From DIGJ01 sp036658435 (GTDB taxonomy: Bacteria > Bacillota > Clostridia > Lachnospirales > Lachnospiraceae), in the NCBI GenBank assembly GCA_036658435.1, contig JAVXEO010000026.1, positions 1 through 27,262 on the forward strand: DNA of 27,262 nt. Reading direction: 5' to 3'. How positions within the stretch are numbered: the stretch's first letter is position 1; each line of letters opens with the position of its first letter. Both the position numbers and the translations under genes were made by a program. The notes below the pieces were generated by a model. It was not told the origin of the DNA. It searched no databases and was given only the letters and a program-made list of their open reading frames with translations. Below are positions 1-6,970 of this stretch, in pieces.

Positions 1-6
1 CCATAT

Positions 7-74
7 TCCTTAGCGCAGCGTGCGCACCCACAGCGGAGCGTTTTTATGTAATAGGGGTACTTTCCTATTACAAA
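7..74. repeat. Palindromic intergenic repeat, copy 1
   Basis: This is the first of three similar elements in the window (others at 11065-11134 and 17337-17376). It has a GC-rich left part at 7-40 (CCTTAGCGC...CAGCGGAGCG) followed by a palindrome whose arms are TGTAATAGG (47-55) and CCTATTACA (64-72). The left part is nearly identical to copy 2. The outer edge of the palindrome abuts the T tract of the T-box terminator, so the element lies between the leader and its target gene off the left edge. The outer arms of the hairpin carry T then A on both strands, so it is not a classical intrinsic terminator. Function unknown. Confidence 0.85.
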
Positions 75-105
75 ATAAAGCCCCCATCCTAAACAGGATG
101 AGAGC
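71..105 (-). terminator. Terminator of the T-box leader
   Basis: On the minus strand GCTCTCATCC (105-96) pairs with GGATGGGGGC (89-80) around a 6-base loop, with three G-U pairs, followed by TTTATTTTG. This is the regulated terminator of the T-box; the antiterminator would form upstream when uncharged tRNA binds. Confidence 0.85.
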
Positions 106-302
106 TTGTGCCTTCATTATACCACCCGTACCAATATACAGTCTCCATATAACGGTGGATACCGGCGGGGCTTACTGACTTTATGTGTTTAGCCTGCAAC
201 TTCGGAGTGATCTTCAGCTTATTATACTTAGACCGGGTTTCCACTATCTCCGGTTCACTCTGCTTTTCTAAATAAGTCTACTGTCTCCATCAACGTCTTT
301 TT
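71..302 (-). promoter_or_regulatory. T-box riboswitch leader, probably tRNA-Ile responsive
   Basis: Read on the minus strand, this stretch has the landmarks of a T-box leader in order: AGTA of the specifier loop near 281, the AG-bulge region AGAGTGAACCGG, the distal loop AGTGGAAACC, the specifier region CTGAAGATCACTCC (203-216), a stem III region with CCGTTAT, the T-box sequence GGGTGGTA (120-127), and a terminator hairpin. T-box RNAs sense uncharged tRNA and switch between antiterminator and terminator. The specifier could be ATC (Ile) or GAT (Asp). The UGGU of the T-box bulge should pair with a tRNA whose discriminator base is A, which fits tRNA-Ile better than tRNA-Asp. The controlled gene is left of position 1 and not visible; ileS is a guess. 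Confidence 0.88.
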
Positions 303-308
303 CTTATA

Positions 309-337
309 AATATAGTATAAGTTCAATAAATTGTCAA
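309..337 (-). promoter_or_regulatory. Sigma-A promoter of the T-box leader
   Basis: Minus strand: -35 TTGACA (337-332), 17-base spacer, -10 TATATT (314-309). The predicted start is near 302, just ahead of the T-box stem I. The promoter lies after the end of the beta-helix gene, so the leader is an independent transcription unit. Confidence 0.8.
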
Positions 338-385
338 CTTTATAATCAAAATCTCTTTTTTATTATAAAGGCTCTTTTATAAAAA

Positions 386-1579
386 TCACTCTTTTATATC
401 CTTTAGTAAAACCACCTGGTGATCGGGGATATTTACACCCGTAGGTGTATTTATCACCTTATTGCTCGACATAAGTTCCACAAAGCCAGAATCTAAGCTA
501 CTTAAAATTGCTTTGTCCGGACCATCATGAGAGGTGTAATAGGTTTTCCTGATATCGATTGCTAAAGTACAGTCCTGAAACAAATTGTCCTGGATATCCG
601 GATTGGTTACTCCTGCAAGAAAAATACCATCTCCGTCCCCTGTATTACCGATTGCATTTGCATTTTTTATGTGATTGTTTTTTATAACCGGATTCTTCCA
701 GTTAAGTCCAAAAAATCCAGAGCGTACCCCTTCAACGGTATTGTTTTCAATGGTTACATCGGTATGGTAGGAGTCAAGGGAATAACGGTGGGTTCCCACT
801 GCTCTTTCCAGGTTTCGAAAGGTACAGTTCTTTATTGTAACTGTGTTGTTCGCTGTGCAATCATACTTACTCCATTTTTGTGACCAGCCATTTGTTGTTT
901 TGTCCGGAGTATCTAAGTTAATTGCTTCTTTGTTTCCTCCCGGAGATTCCTTGTAATTTTGAAATTTACACCGGTCAATCACTACCTTTTTTGAAGCATC
1001 CATTTCAATAAAGTGACCGGAATGCATATTTTGAAAGGTAATATTCTTTACTTTAACATTTTGGTTGTGTCCCATAATAATTCCAATACCATCTTTATAG
1101 TATTTCATATCAAATACAACCTTGCCCTTTCCAATAAATTGGATATTTTTATCTCCATTGTACTTTCCATATACTCCGGATTTATTGGAATTGGACGGAC
1201 GAATAAGCTGAAAGATTGCCGACGAAGCCGGCATATCACTTACATTTGTTTTCGCTCCTTTTTGAATGGTCACGCCATTTGAAAAAACAAGGGTAACATT
1301 GGAAGGAACGTATAATGTATTGGTTATCACGTACTTTCCCTTTCCCAAGGTTAAGGTTCCTCCTCCTTCTTTCTCTAATGTTTCCAAATAAGAGCGGAGT
1401 ACATAATAATGTTTTGTTTTATTATTGTAGTTATGATAATTCATAAATTCACTAATACAAGGTTTGGTGTTTGGTGTGATTTTGTAGTTTGTAGCTGCTT
1501 TTGCCGGTATCCTTATCCATGTTGCAAGGATACAGACCAAAAGTAACATAATAAATATAGGAGCTCTCTTTTTTCTCAT
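386..1579 (-). CDS. Secreted right-handed beta-helix protein (pectate-lyase-like fold)
   Basis: 397-residue protein with a signal peptide (MRKKR then a hydrophobic stretch to about residue 22, likely cleaved near AKA-ATN). The mature part is built of short asparagine-rich turns such as NVTLVFSNGVTI, NVKVKNITFQN, NTVTIKNCTFRN and DVTIENNTVEG, spaced as in PbH1 parallel beta-helix repeats. This fold is common in secreted polysaccharide lyases, hydrolases and epimerases acting on pectin-like or other uronic polymers. I cannot assign catalytic residues or a substrate. The ATG at 1579 is preceded by GAGAGAGGAA at good spacing. It is a single-gene unit, divergent from the nicotinate phosphoribosyltransferase gene. 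A surface role in glycan processing is an inference from fold and export. Confidence 0.8.
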   Translation of the reverse strand: MRKKRAPIFIMLLLVCILATWIRIPAKAATNYKITPNTKPCISEFMNYHNYNNKTKHYYVLRSYLETLEKEGGGTLTLGKGKYVITNTLYVPSNVTLVFSNGVTIQKGAKTNVSDMPASSAIFQLIRPSNSNKSGVYGKYNGDKNIQFIGKGKVVFDMKYYKDGIGIIMGHNQNVKVKNITFQNMHSGHFIEMDASKKVVIDRCKFQNYKESPGGNKEAINLDTPDKTTNGWSQKWSKYDCTANNTVTIKNCTFRNLERAVGTHRYSLDSYHTDVTIENNTVEGVRSGFFGLNWKNPVIKNNHIKNANAIGNTGDGDGIFLAGVTNPDIQDNLFQDCTLAIDIRKTYYTSHDGPDKAILSSLDSGFVELMSSNKVINTPTGVNIPDHQVVLLKDIKE

Positions 1580-1659
1580 TTTTCAATTTCCTCTCTCTTC
1601 CATTCTTTGTGTCTCTCTCATAAAAATTGCAAAACCGATTAATAAAATTTCTTATTATA

Positions 1660-1688
1660 AATATACACTCCTGAAAAACCATTTGCAA
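1660..1688 (-). promoter_or_regulatory. Promoter of the beta-helix gene
   Basis: Minus strand: -35 TTGCAA (1688-1683), 17-base spacer, -10 TATATT (1665-1660). It gives a start near 1653 and a leader of about 70 bases before the ATG at 1579. Confidence 0.6.
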
Positions 1689-1751
1689 GCGTCTTTTCTT
1701 TAAAGAAGAAACCGTTTTCTCCCCTTTTTCCGTATTTTCCTTTATCAAACC

Positions 1752-1780
1752 TTGACAATGTTTTCATTTCGTAGCATTAT
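1752..1780 (+). promoter_or_regulatory. Promoter of the nicotinate phosphoribosyltransferase gene
   Basis: Plus strand: TTGACA (1752-1757), 17-base spacer, CATTAT (1775-1780). The predicted start is near 1787, leaving about 80 bases of leader that contain the inverted repeat 1807-1853. Confidence 0.6.
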
Positions 1781-1806
1781 TATAGCAGAAAATAAATGAA
1801 TGGTAC

Positions 1807-1853
1807 GTGTGCCGGTGTGTTGGGAAAATCAGCACATAAAAGTATCGGCACAC
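1807..1853 (+). other. Leader hairpin ahead of the nicotinate phosphoribosyltransferase gene
   Basis: GTGTGCCG (1807-1814) is perfectly complementary to CGGCACAC (1846-1853), and the stem can be extended inward by four pairs including G-U. It ends 4 bases before the Shine-Dalgarno sequence GGGAG (1858-1862). Position and strength suggest RNA-level or operator control of NAD salvage; I do not recognise it as a known riboswitch. Confidence 0.5.
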
Positions 1854-1868
1854 AGATGGGAGTTTGTT

Positions 1869-3323
1869 ATGACTGAAAACTTAACCCTGTTAACTGATTT
1901 TTATGAGTTGACAATGATGCAGGGATATTTTAAAAATAACATACAGGAGCGTGTAGTATTTGATGCATTTTACAGGAGTAATCCTTCCGGCGGCGGCTAT
2001 GCCATCTGCGCAGGATTAGAACAAGTCATTGAATACGTGAAAGGTCTTCATTTTGATTATGATGATATTTCTTATTTAAGAAGTCTTGCTATCTTTGATG
2101 AAGATTTTCTTGATTATCTGGCTGGATTTCATTTTACCGGTGATATTTATGCCATCCCCGAAGGAACCGTTGTATTTCCTATGGAACCTCTTGTTAAAGT
2201 AGTCGCTCCTATTATGGAAGCCCAGCTTGTAGAAACCGCCATATTGAATATTATTAACCACCAAAGTCTTATTGCAACAAAAGCCTCTCGTGTATGTCTG
2301 GCTGCAAGAGGGGATGGGGTTATGGAGTTTGGCCTCCGCCGTGCCCAGGGTCCTGACGCCGGTACCTTAGGTGCCCGTGCTGCCATTATTGGTGGATGTA
2401 TTGGAACCAGCAATGTTCTATGTGCAAAAAAATTTAACGTACCGGCTCTTGGCACCCATGCCCATAGTTGGATTATGAGTTTTGAAGACGAGCTGACTTC
2501 CTTTCGAAAATATGCTGAGCTTTATCCAAATAATACCACTCTCTTAGTAGATACCTATGATACTCTTCGCTCCGGTGTTCCAAATGCCATTCGGGTCTTT
2601 GACGAATTAAAAAAAGCAAATGCCATGCCAAAGACTTATGGCATTCGTCTGGACAGCGGAGACCTTGCTTATATTTCAAAAAAAGCCCGAAAGATGCTGG
2701 ATAACGCCGGTTTTAAAGATGCTTTGATTTGTGGTTCCAGTGATTTAGATGAGTATCTCATTGATTCTCTCAAAACCCAGGGCGCCGCTATTAATTCCTG
2801 GGGAGTTGGAACCAACCTAATTACCTCCAAAGATTGTCCTGCTTTCGGTGGTGTGTACAAATTAGCCGCCATTGAAAAAAATAATTGTTTTGTTCCTAAA
2901 ATCAAGCTTTCTGAAAACACATGGAAGATTACCAATCCAGGAAATAAAACGATATACCGTATCTATGAAAAAGATAGTGGAAAAATAAAGGCCGATTTAA
3001 TTGCTTTGGTGGAAGAAACTTTTTCCGAAAAAAACCCACTCAAACTATTCGATCCGGTGGAAACATGGAAAAAATTGTATTTACTGCCGGATACCTATAC
3101 CCTTCGTGAAATTTTAGTTCCTGTTTTTCAAAATGGACAATGTGTCTATGAATCCCCTTGTGTTATGGATATCCGGGAAAATTGCAAAAAAGAATTGGAT
3201 ACCCTTTGGGATGAAACAAAGCGCTTGATTAATCCTCATGAGGTTTATGTGGATTTGTCTGACGCCTTGTGGCATATTAAGAATCAATTGCTGGATAGCT
3301 ACAATAGCAATTCCCATAATTAG
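1869..3323 (+). CDS. pncB: Nicotinate phosphoribosyltransferase
   Basis: Joins nicotinate to PRPP, using ATP, to give nicotinate mononucleotide: the entry step of NAD salvage (Preiss-Handler pathway) in the cytosol. The 484-residue protein shows the family landmarks: LTDFYELTMMQGY at the N-terminus, FGLRRAQGPDAG, the GTHAHSW motif holding the conserved active-site histidines, and GIRLDSGDLAYIS in the phosphate-binding part of the barrel. The open frame extends upstream to 1800, but the ATG at 1869 is preferred because family homology begins there and GGGAG lies 6 bases upstream. The upstream extension would be translated from inside the leader hairpin. It is a monocistronic gene; the next gene has its own promoter-like region. 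Confidence 0.95.
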   Translation: MTENLTLLTDFYELTMMQGYFKNNIQERVVFDAFYRSNPSGGGYAICAGLEQVIEYVKGLHFDYDDISYLRSLAIFDEDFLDYLAGFHFTGDIYAIPEGTVVFPMEPLVKVVAPIMEAQLVETAILNIINHQSLIATKASRVCLAARGDGVMEFGLRRAQGPDAGTLGARAAIIGGCIGTSNVLCAKKFNVPALGTHAHSWIMSFEDELTSFRKYAELYPNNTTLLVDTYDTLRSGVPNAIRVFDELKKANAMPKTYGIRLDSGDLAYISKKARKMLDNAGFKDALICGSSDLDEYLIDSLKTQGAAINSWGVGTNLITSKDCPAFGGVYKLAAIEKNNCFVPKIKLSENTWKITNPGNKTIYRIYEKDSGKIKADLIALVEETFSEKNPLKLFDPVETWKKLYLLPDTYTLREILVPVFQNGQCVYESPCVMDIRENCKKELDTLWDETKRLINPHEVYVDLSDALWHIKNQLLDSYNSNSHN

Positions 3324-3373
3324 TAGAATACACTTTTTTACTTTTTTCGACATTTTCTCTGGTATTTCTTCCT

Positions 3374-3409
3374 ACATATGGTATAATTAAAATATTATGA
3401 ACCATATGT
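3374..3409 (+). promoter_or_regulatory. Inverted repeat over the likely vanY promoter
   Basis: ACATATGGT (3374-3382) and ACCATATGT (3401-3409) form a perfect 9-bp inverted repeat, with inner arms ATAAT/ATTAT. The TATAAT at 3382-3387 is the best -10 for the carboxypeptidase gene, so the repeat covers the -10 and the start site. No good -35 is seen, which would suit an activated or alternative promoter. It could be an operator or a hairpin at the 5' end of the mRNA. Confidence 0.45.
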
Positions 3410-3432
3410 GGTTTACAGAGGGGATTACCACC

Positions 3433-4293
3433 ATGAAAAAATTGATTTTGGTGTTCACATCGTTGTTCATTATTTGTTTTGTTACGTATCGTTTTGCAAT
3501 TACCTCCCACTCTCTGGCAAGTAACCGTCCTTACGAAACAGAATACTATTATAATGAAGAAGATTTTTGGGATAATTTGATTATGGTCGATGCCAGCACT
3601 TCAACACCAGTTAAAGGCAGTATAAATACACGTATTGATACCAACCCCGAAAGTATAGGGGTATTGATTAACAAGGAGTACGGGCTTCCGGAAGACTACG
3701 TTCCTGAAGATTTACAAATTCCCGACATTAAATTTAGTTTTTCTGGATACAATGAGAAAAAATTAATGCGTCAAAAAGCTTCGGAGGCTCTGGAATCTTT
3801 GTTTCAAAGTGCAGAAGAAGAGGGATTGAATTTATATGGTGTATCCGGATATCGTTCTTATGTAAGGCAGCTTTTTATTTACAATAAAAATATGCGGAAA
3901 GATGGTCTGGATTTAACCAGTCTTTATTCAGCGAAGGCCGGTCACAGCGAGCATCAGTCCGGTCTTTCCATTGACGTCTCTACACAGTCCATACACAATC
4001 GTTTAGATGTTACCTTTGCTTCCACACCGGAAGGACGTTTTCTTGCAGAACACGCTTTTGAATTTGGTTTTGTAATTCGTTATCCAAAGGATAAGTCTGA
4101 AATAACCGGATATGCTTATGAGCCTTGGCATATTCGTTATGTGGGTGTGGACTTAGCACGGGTGCTTACGGAAAACAATTTATGTCTGGAAGAATATTAT
4201 GGATATTCTCCAAACAGCACCCTCCAAGGGGACACCTCCTATGGGGCAGCTATTGACGTAGAAGAACGTTTTGAAATGGAAGAAGAATACTAA
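3433..4293 (+). CDS. VanY-family D-alanyl-D-alanine carboxypeptidase
   Basis: Zinc peptidase removing the terminal D-Ala from peptidoglycan stem peptides at the outer face of the membrane. The 286-residue protein starts with MKKLILVF and one hydrophobic segment (about residues 3-20), a signal peptide or membrane anchor. The VanY/DD-peptidase core follows: SGYRSYVRQ, GHSEHQSGLSIDVS with zinc ligands His171 and the Asp of IDV (about 178), and EPWHIRYVG with Glu230 and zinc ligand His233. The frame is open from 3397, but the ATG at 3433 has AGAGGGG at 3417-3423 and begins a typical signal sequence. A terminator follows at 4302-4347. Next to spoIIR, ddl and murI it fits cell-wall turnover; there is no vanHAX or VanRS pair, so this is not a glycopeptide-resistance cluster. 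Confidence 0.92.
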   Translation: MKKLILVFTSLFIICFVTYRFAITSHSLASNRPYETEYYYNEEDFWDNLIMVDASTSTPVKGSINTRIDTNPESIGVLINKEYGLPEDYVPEDLQIPDIKFSFSGYNEKKLMRQKASEALESLFQSAEEEGLNLYGVSGYRSYVRQLFIYNKNMRKDGLDLTSLYSAKAGHSEHQSGLSIDVSTQSIHNRLDVTFASTPEGRFLAEHAFEFGFVIRYPKDKSEITGYAYEPWHIRYVGVDLARVLTENNLCLEEYYGYSPNSTLQGDTSYGAAIDVEERFEMEEEY

Positions 4294-4301
4294 TATTGCG
4301 T

Positions 4302-4347
4302 AAAGGGGAGAGCTGCCAATTTTTAAATAAAGCAGTCCTTTCCTTTT
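4302..4347 (+). terminator. Terminator after the carboxypeptidase gene
   Basis: AAAGGGGAGAGCTGC (4302-4316) pairs with GCAGTCCTTTCCTTT (4332-4346) over 14 pairs, with one A/C mismatch and three G-U pairs, around a 15-base loop; the T-rich 3' arm serves as the U tract. It separates vanY from spoIIR. Confidence 0.6.
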
Positions 4348-4352
4348 ATCAT

Positions 4353-4380
4353 GTATAACCTTATGTAATGTGGAAATACT
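4353..4380 (+). promoter_or_regulatory. Candidate sigma-F promoter of spoIIR
   Basis: GTATA (4353-4357), a 14-base spacer, then GGAAATACT (4372-4380). This resembles the sigma-F consensus (GYWTA, about 15 bases, GGYRAHAMTR). In Bacillus and Clostridia spoIIR is a known forespore sigma-F gene. The predicted start is near 4387, 25 bases before the ATG. Confidence 0.6.
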
Positions 4381-4409
4381 TACCATATTACATATTTTGG
4401 AGGTTATAC
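4353..4409 (+). other. Long imperfect hairpin over the spoIIR promoter and Shine-Dalgarno sequence
   Basis: GTATAACCT (4353-4361) pairs with AGGTTATAC (4401-4409), and TATGTAATGTGG (4362-4373) pairs with CCATATTACATA (4383-4394) with one G-U. That is 21 pairs, a 9-base loop and a 6-base bulge (4395-4400). The right arm contains most of the Shine-Dalgarno GGAGG (4399-4403). A transcript starting upstream of 4353 would fold this way and hide the ribosome site; a transcript from the sigma-F start near 4387 would lack the left arm. The inner part resembles the intergenic palindromic repeat of this window. Confidence 0.6.
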
Positions 4410-4411
4410 CT

Positions 4412-5041
4412 ATGAACAAGACCTTTATTTTTTACATACTTTGTTTCCTTTTACTACTCACACCCCCTAATCACCCCCATTCCTCTCAGGAGCACATTGC
4501 TTCCGAAATTCTTCGTCTTCATGTGATTGCCAATAGCGATGTCAGGGAAGACCAGTCTATAAAGTTAAAAGTAAAAGACCAGGTTGTTCTTGTTTTACGG
4601 AAAAAATTAAATGGCATTGACAATAAAGAAGACGCCAAAAAAGTAATTTCCGAAAATCTTACTCTTGTGGAAGAAATAGCAAGAACCGTTATGGTTTCTG
4701 AGGGCTATGACTATGCTGCAAAAGCATCCCTTGGTTTCTGTGATTTTCCAATTAAACAATATGGTGACCTTTCTTTTCCTGCTGGACGCTATGAAGCCCT
4801 CCGCATCCAACTGGGAAAAGGGGAGGGGAAAAACTGGTGGTGTGTGATGTTTCCCTCACTTTGCTATGTAGATGAAACCTATGACATCATTACAGAAAAA
4901 AACAAAGAACAGTTTCGTGACATTTTAACAGAAGAAGAGTATAACAGTCTCTTATCTACCGAAAACCCTCCTATATTTTACAAATCAAAAGCAAAACTGT
5001 TGTTAGATAAGCTTATTGATTATTTTTCTGTGAAAGGGTAA
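4412..5041 (+). CDS. spoIIR: Stage II sporulation protein R
   Basis: Signalling protein made in the forespore and exported to the intermembrane space, where it triggers SpoIIGA to cleave pro-sigma-E in the mother cell. The 210-residue protein has an N-terminal hydrophobic export signal (about residues 4-18), then the family blocks LRLHVIANSDVREDQ with SIKLKVKDQVV, and GKGEGKNWWCVMFPSLCYVD. Length is close to the Bacillus protein. The ATG at 4412 is chosen over the upstream in-frame 4370 because GGAGGT lies 7 bases ahead and the signal peptide begins there. A sigma-F-like promoter and a sequestering hairpin precede it. The ddl gene follows 33 bases later but has its own promoter candidate. Confidence 0.95.
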   Translation: MNKTFIFYILCFLLLLTPPNHPHSSQEHIASEILRLHVIANSDVREDQSIKLKVKDQVVLVLRKKLNGIDNKEDAKKVISENLTLVEEIARTVMVSEGYDYAAKASLGFCDFPIKQYGDLSFPAGRYEALRIQLGKGEGKNWWCVMFPSLCYVDETYDIITEKNKEQFRDILTEEEYNSLLSTENPPIFYKSKAKLLLDKLIDYFSVKG

Positions 5042-5044
5042 AAT
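5016..5044 (+). promoter_or_regulatory. Candidate vegetative promoter of ddl-murI inside the spoIIR 3' end
   Basis: TTGATT (5016-5021), 17-base spacer, TAAAAT (5039-5044). It would allow the housekeeping wall genes to be transcribed independently of the sporulation promoter of spoIIR. Confidence 0.45.
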
Positions 5045-5074
5045 ATAGTAACAAAAAGAAAGGAATCAATCCCT

Positions 5075-6127
5075 ATGAATAAACAAACCATTGCTATATT
5101 ATTTGGCGGCCAGTCCTCCGAGCATGAGGTTTCCTGTGTTTCTGCCACTACGATTATTTCCAATATTGATAAAGATAAGTATCTAATGTTATTTGTTGGC
5201 ATTACAAAAGAAGGTCACTGGGTAAAAGCAGACTCTTTAGAAGACATCGTCTCCGGTAACTGGAGAAATAGTTCCATTCCTGCCATCCTTTCCCCTGACG
5301 CAACCCAGAAGGGATTTCTTATTACTGAAAAAGAAAATACATCTCTTTTTAAAGTAGATGTTATCTTTCCAGTTCTTCATGGTATGTACGGGGAAGACGG
5401 AACCGTTCAGGGGCTGATTGAGCTTTCCAAAATTCCATATGTTGGTTGTGGCGTTCTTGCCTCTGCTGTCTCTATGGATAAGTTTTACACAAAAATTATT
5501 GTAGACACGCTGCACATCCGCCAGGCAAAGTATGTGCCCGTACTTTCTCATCAGCTTCATCATATGGAGGCTGTGCTCTCTCGTATTGAAGACACCCTCT
5601 CTTATCCGGTATTTGTGAAGCCTTCCAATGCAGGCTCCTCTCAGGGTGTTTCAAAAGCCTCCACCCCAGATGAATTAAAGGATGCTTTATCTCTTGCTGC
5701 GAAACACGATAAGAAAATTCTTGTAGAAGAAACCATTGTTGGCCGTGAAATTGAATGTGCCGTGCTTGGCAGCCAGGATCCAAAGGCTTCCGGAGTTGGT
5801 GAAATTCTTGCCGCTGCAGATTTTTATGACTATGATGCCAAATATAATAATGCAGAGTCAAAAACCGTAATTTCTCCCAATCTTCCAGAGGGAATCACAG
5901 ATGAAATCAGAAAATACGCTTTGGAAATATTTAATGCCGTCGATGGTTTTGGACTTTCACGGGTTGACTTTTTCTTAGAAAAGGGAACCAATCAGGTTGT
6001 GTTTAATGAAATCAACACCTTACCAGGCTTTACGGCTATTAGTATGTATCCCATGCTTTGGGAGGAAAAAGGGCTCAGCAAGGCTGAACTAATTGAACGC
6101 CTTATACAAATGAGTTTCCGCAGATAA
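5075..6127 (+). CDS. ddl: D-alanine--D-alanine ligase
   Basis: ATP-grasp ligase making the D-Ala-D-Ala dipeptide for peptidoglycan precursors in the cytosol. The 350-residue protein shows FGGQSSEHEVSCVSA at the N-terminus, FPVLHGMYGEDGTVQG, the ATP-grasp block VKPSNAGSSQGVSK, and the Mg-binding C-terminal motif EINTLPGFTAISMYP. FYDYDAKY carries the tyrosine typical of true D-Ala-D-Ala ligases, so I do not read it as a VanA-type D-Ala-D-Lac enzyme. The start ATG is preceded by AAAGGA about 12 bases upstream. murI follows 28 bases after the stop, in the same likely operon. Confidence 0.96.
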   Translation: MNKQTIAILFGGQSSEHEVSCVSATTIISNIDKDKYLMLFVGITKEGHWVKADSLEDIVSGNWRNSSIPAILSPDATQKGFLITEKENTSLFKVDVIFPVLHGMYGEDGTVQGLIELSKIPYVGCGVLASAVSMDKFYTKIIVDTLHIRQAKYVPVLSHQLHHMEAVLSRIEDTLSYPVFVKPSNAGSSQGVSKASTPDELKDALSLAAKHDKKILVEETIVGREIECAVLGSQDPKASGVGEILAAADFYDYDAKYNNAESKTVISPNLPEGITDEIRKYALEIFNAVDGFGLSRVDFFLEKGTNQVVFNEINTLPGFTAISMYPMLWEEKGLSKAELIERLIQMSFRR

Positions 6128-6155
6128 CCTGGTTGCGAAAGGTAAGGTAAATGTT

Positions 6156-6962
6156 ATGTCAAATCATTCTCCCATTGGAGTTTTCGATTCCGGGGTTGGC
6201 GGTCTAACGGTAGTCCGTGAAATCATGCGTCAAATGCCCAGTGAATCTATTGTGTATTTTGGAGATACTGCCAGAGTTCCTTATGGAAACAAATCCCAGA
6301 ATACCGTAATTACATATGCAAAACAAATTGTTAAATTTTTAAATACTAAAAACGTCAAAGCTATTGTGGTTGCCTGTAATACTGCAACTGCTTTTGCTTT
6401 GGATTATCTTCAGCAGGAAAGTCCGATTCCCATCCTTGGAGTTATCAAACCCGGGGCAAAAGCCGCCTTTGAATCCACAAAAAACAAAAAAATTGGTGTA
6501 ATTGGTACGGAAGGGACCATTAATACCGGTATTTACACAAAGTATTTAACTAGCATTGACCGTAATATTGAAGTTTTTCCAAAAGCCTGTCCTCTTTTTG
6601 TTCCATTAGTAGAAGAAGGGCTTCTTTATGATTCGGTAACGGTAGAGATTGCCGAACGTTATTTTAGTGAGTTGAAGGGATATGGAATTGATACCCTGAT
6701 ATTAGGCTGCACACATTATCCCTTAATTCGCCACATCCTGCAAAAGGTAATTGGGGACGAAGTCACTTTAATCAATCCCGCTTATGAAACTGCAAAATCG
6801 CTAAAGTCCGTTTTAGAAGTGCACCAGCTTCTTTCCTGCCAATCACAGGCGGTACACCAGTTTTTTGTCAGTGACAGTGCCGAACGATTTAAAGCCTTTG
6901 CTAATACAATTTTGCCCTGTGATGTGATAAAAACAGTTGATATCAATATAGAACAATACTAG
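6156..6962 (+). CDS. murI: Glutamate racemase
   Basis: Converts L-glutamate to D-glutamate, the second residue of the peptidoglycan stem peptide, by a cofactor-independent two-base mechanism. The 268-residue protein begins PIGVFDSGVGGLTVVRE and contains both catalytic cysteines: Cys74 in VVACNTATA and Cys185 in LILGCTHYPLI. GDTARVPYG is also typical. AAGGTAAGG lies ahead of the ATG. The stop codon is 8 bases from the next start and overlaps that gene's Shine-Dalgarno sequence, so the two are probably translationally coupled. Confidence 0.97.
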   Translation: MSNHSPIGVFDSGVGGLTVVREIMRQMPSESIVYFGDTARVPYGNKSQNTVITYAKQIVKFLNTKNVKAIVVACNTATAFALDYLQQESPIPILGVIKPGAKAAFESTKNKKIGVIGTEGTINTGIYTKYLTSIDRNIEVFPKACPLFVPLVEEGLLYDSVTVEIAERYFSELKGYGIDTLILGCTHYPLIRHILQKVIGDEVTLINPAYETAKSLKSVLEVHQLLSCQSQAVHQFFVSDSAERFKAFANTILPCDVIKTVDINIEQY

Positions 6963-6970
6963 GAGGCACT

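Noticed and set aside
1800..1868. N-terminal extension of nicotinate phosphoribosyltransferase from the ATG at 1800.
   Set aside because: No ribosome site, the extension has no family homology, and it is inside the leader hairpin; the ATG at 1869 has GGGAG at good spacing.
2147..2455. Long minus-strand open frame inside pncB.
   Set aside because: Antisense shadow of a clearly homologous gene; no ribosome site or promoter.
3433..6962. Vancomycin-resistance-type cluster (VanY plus D-Ala ligase).
   Set aside because: The ligase has the D-Ala-D-Ala type FYDYDAKY motif, and vanH, vanX and a two-component system are missing; these are core wall genes.
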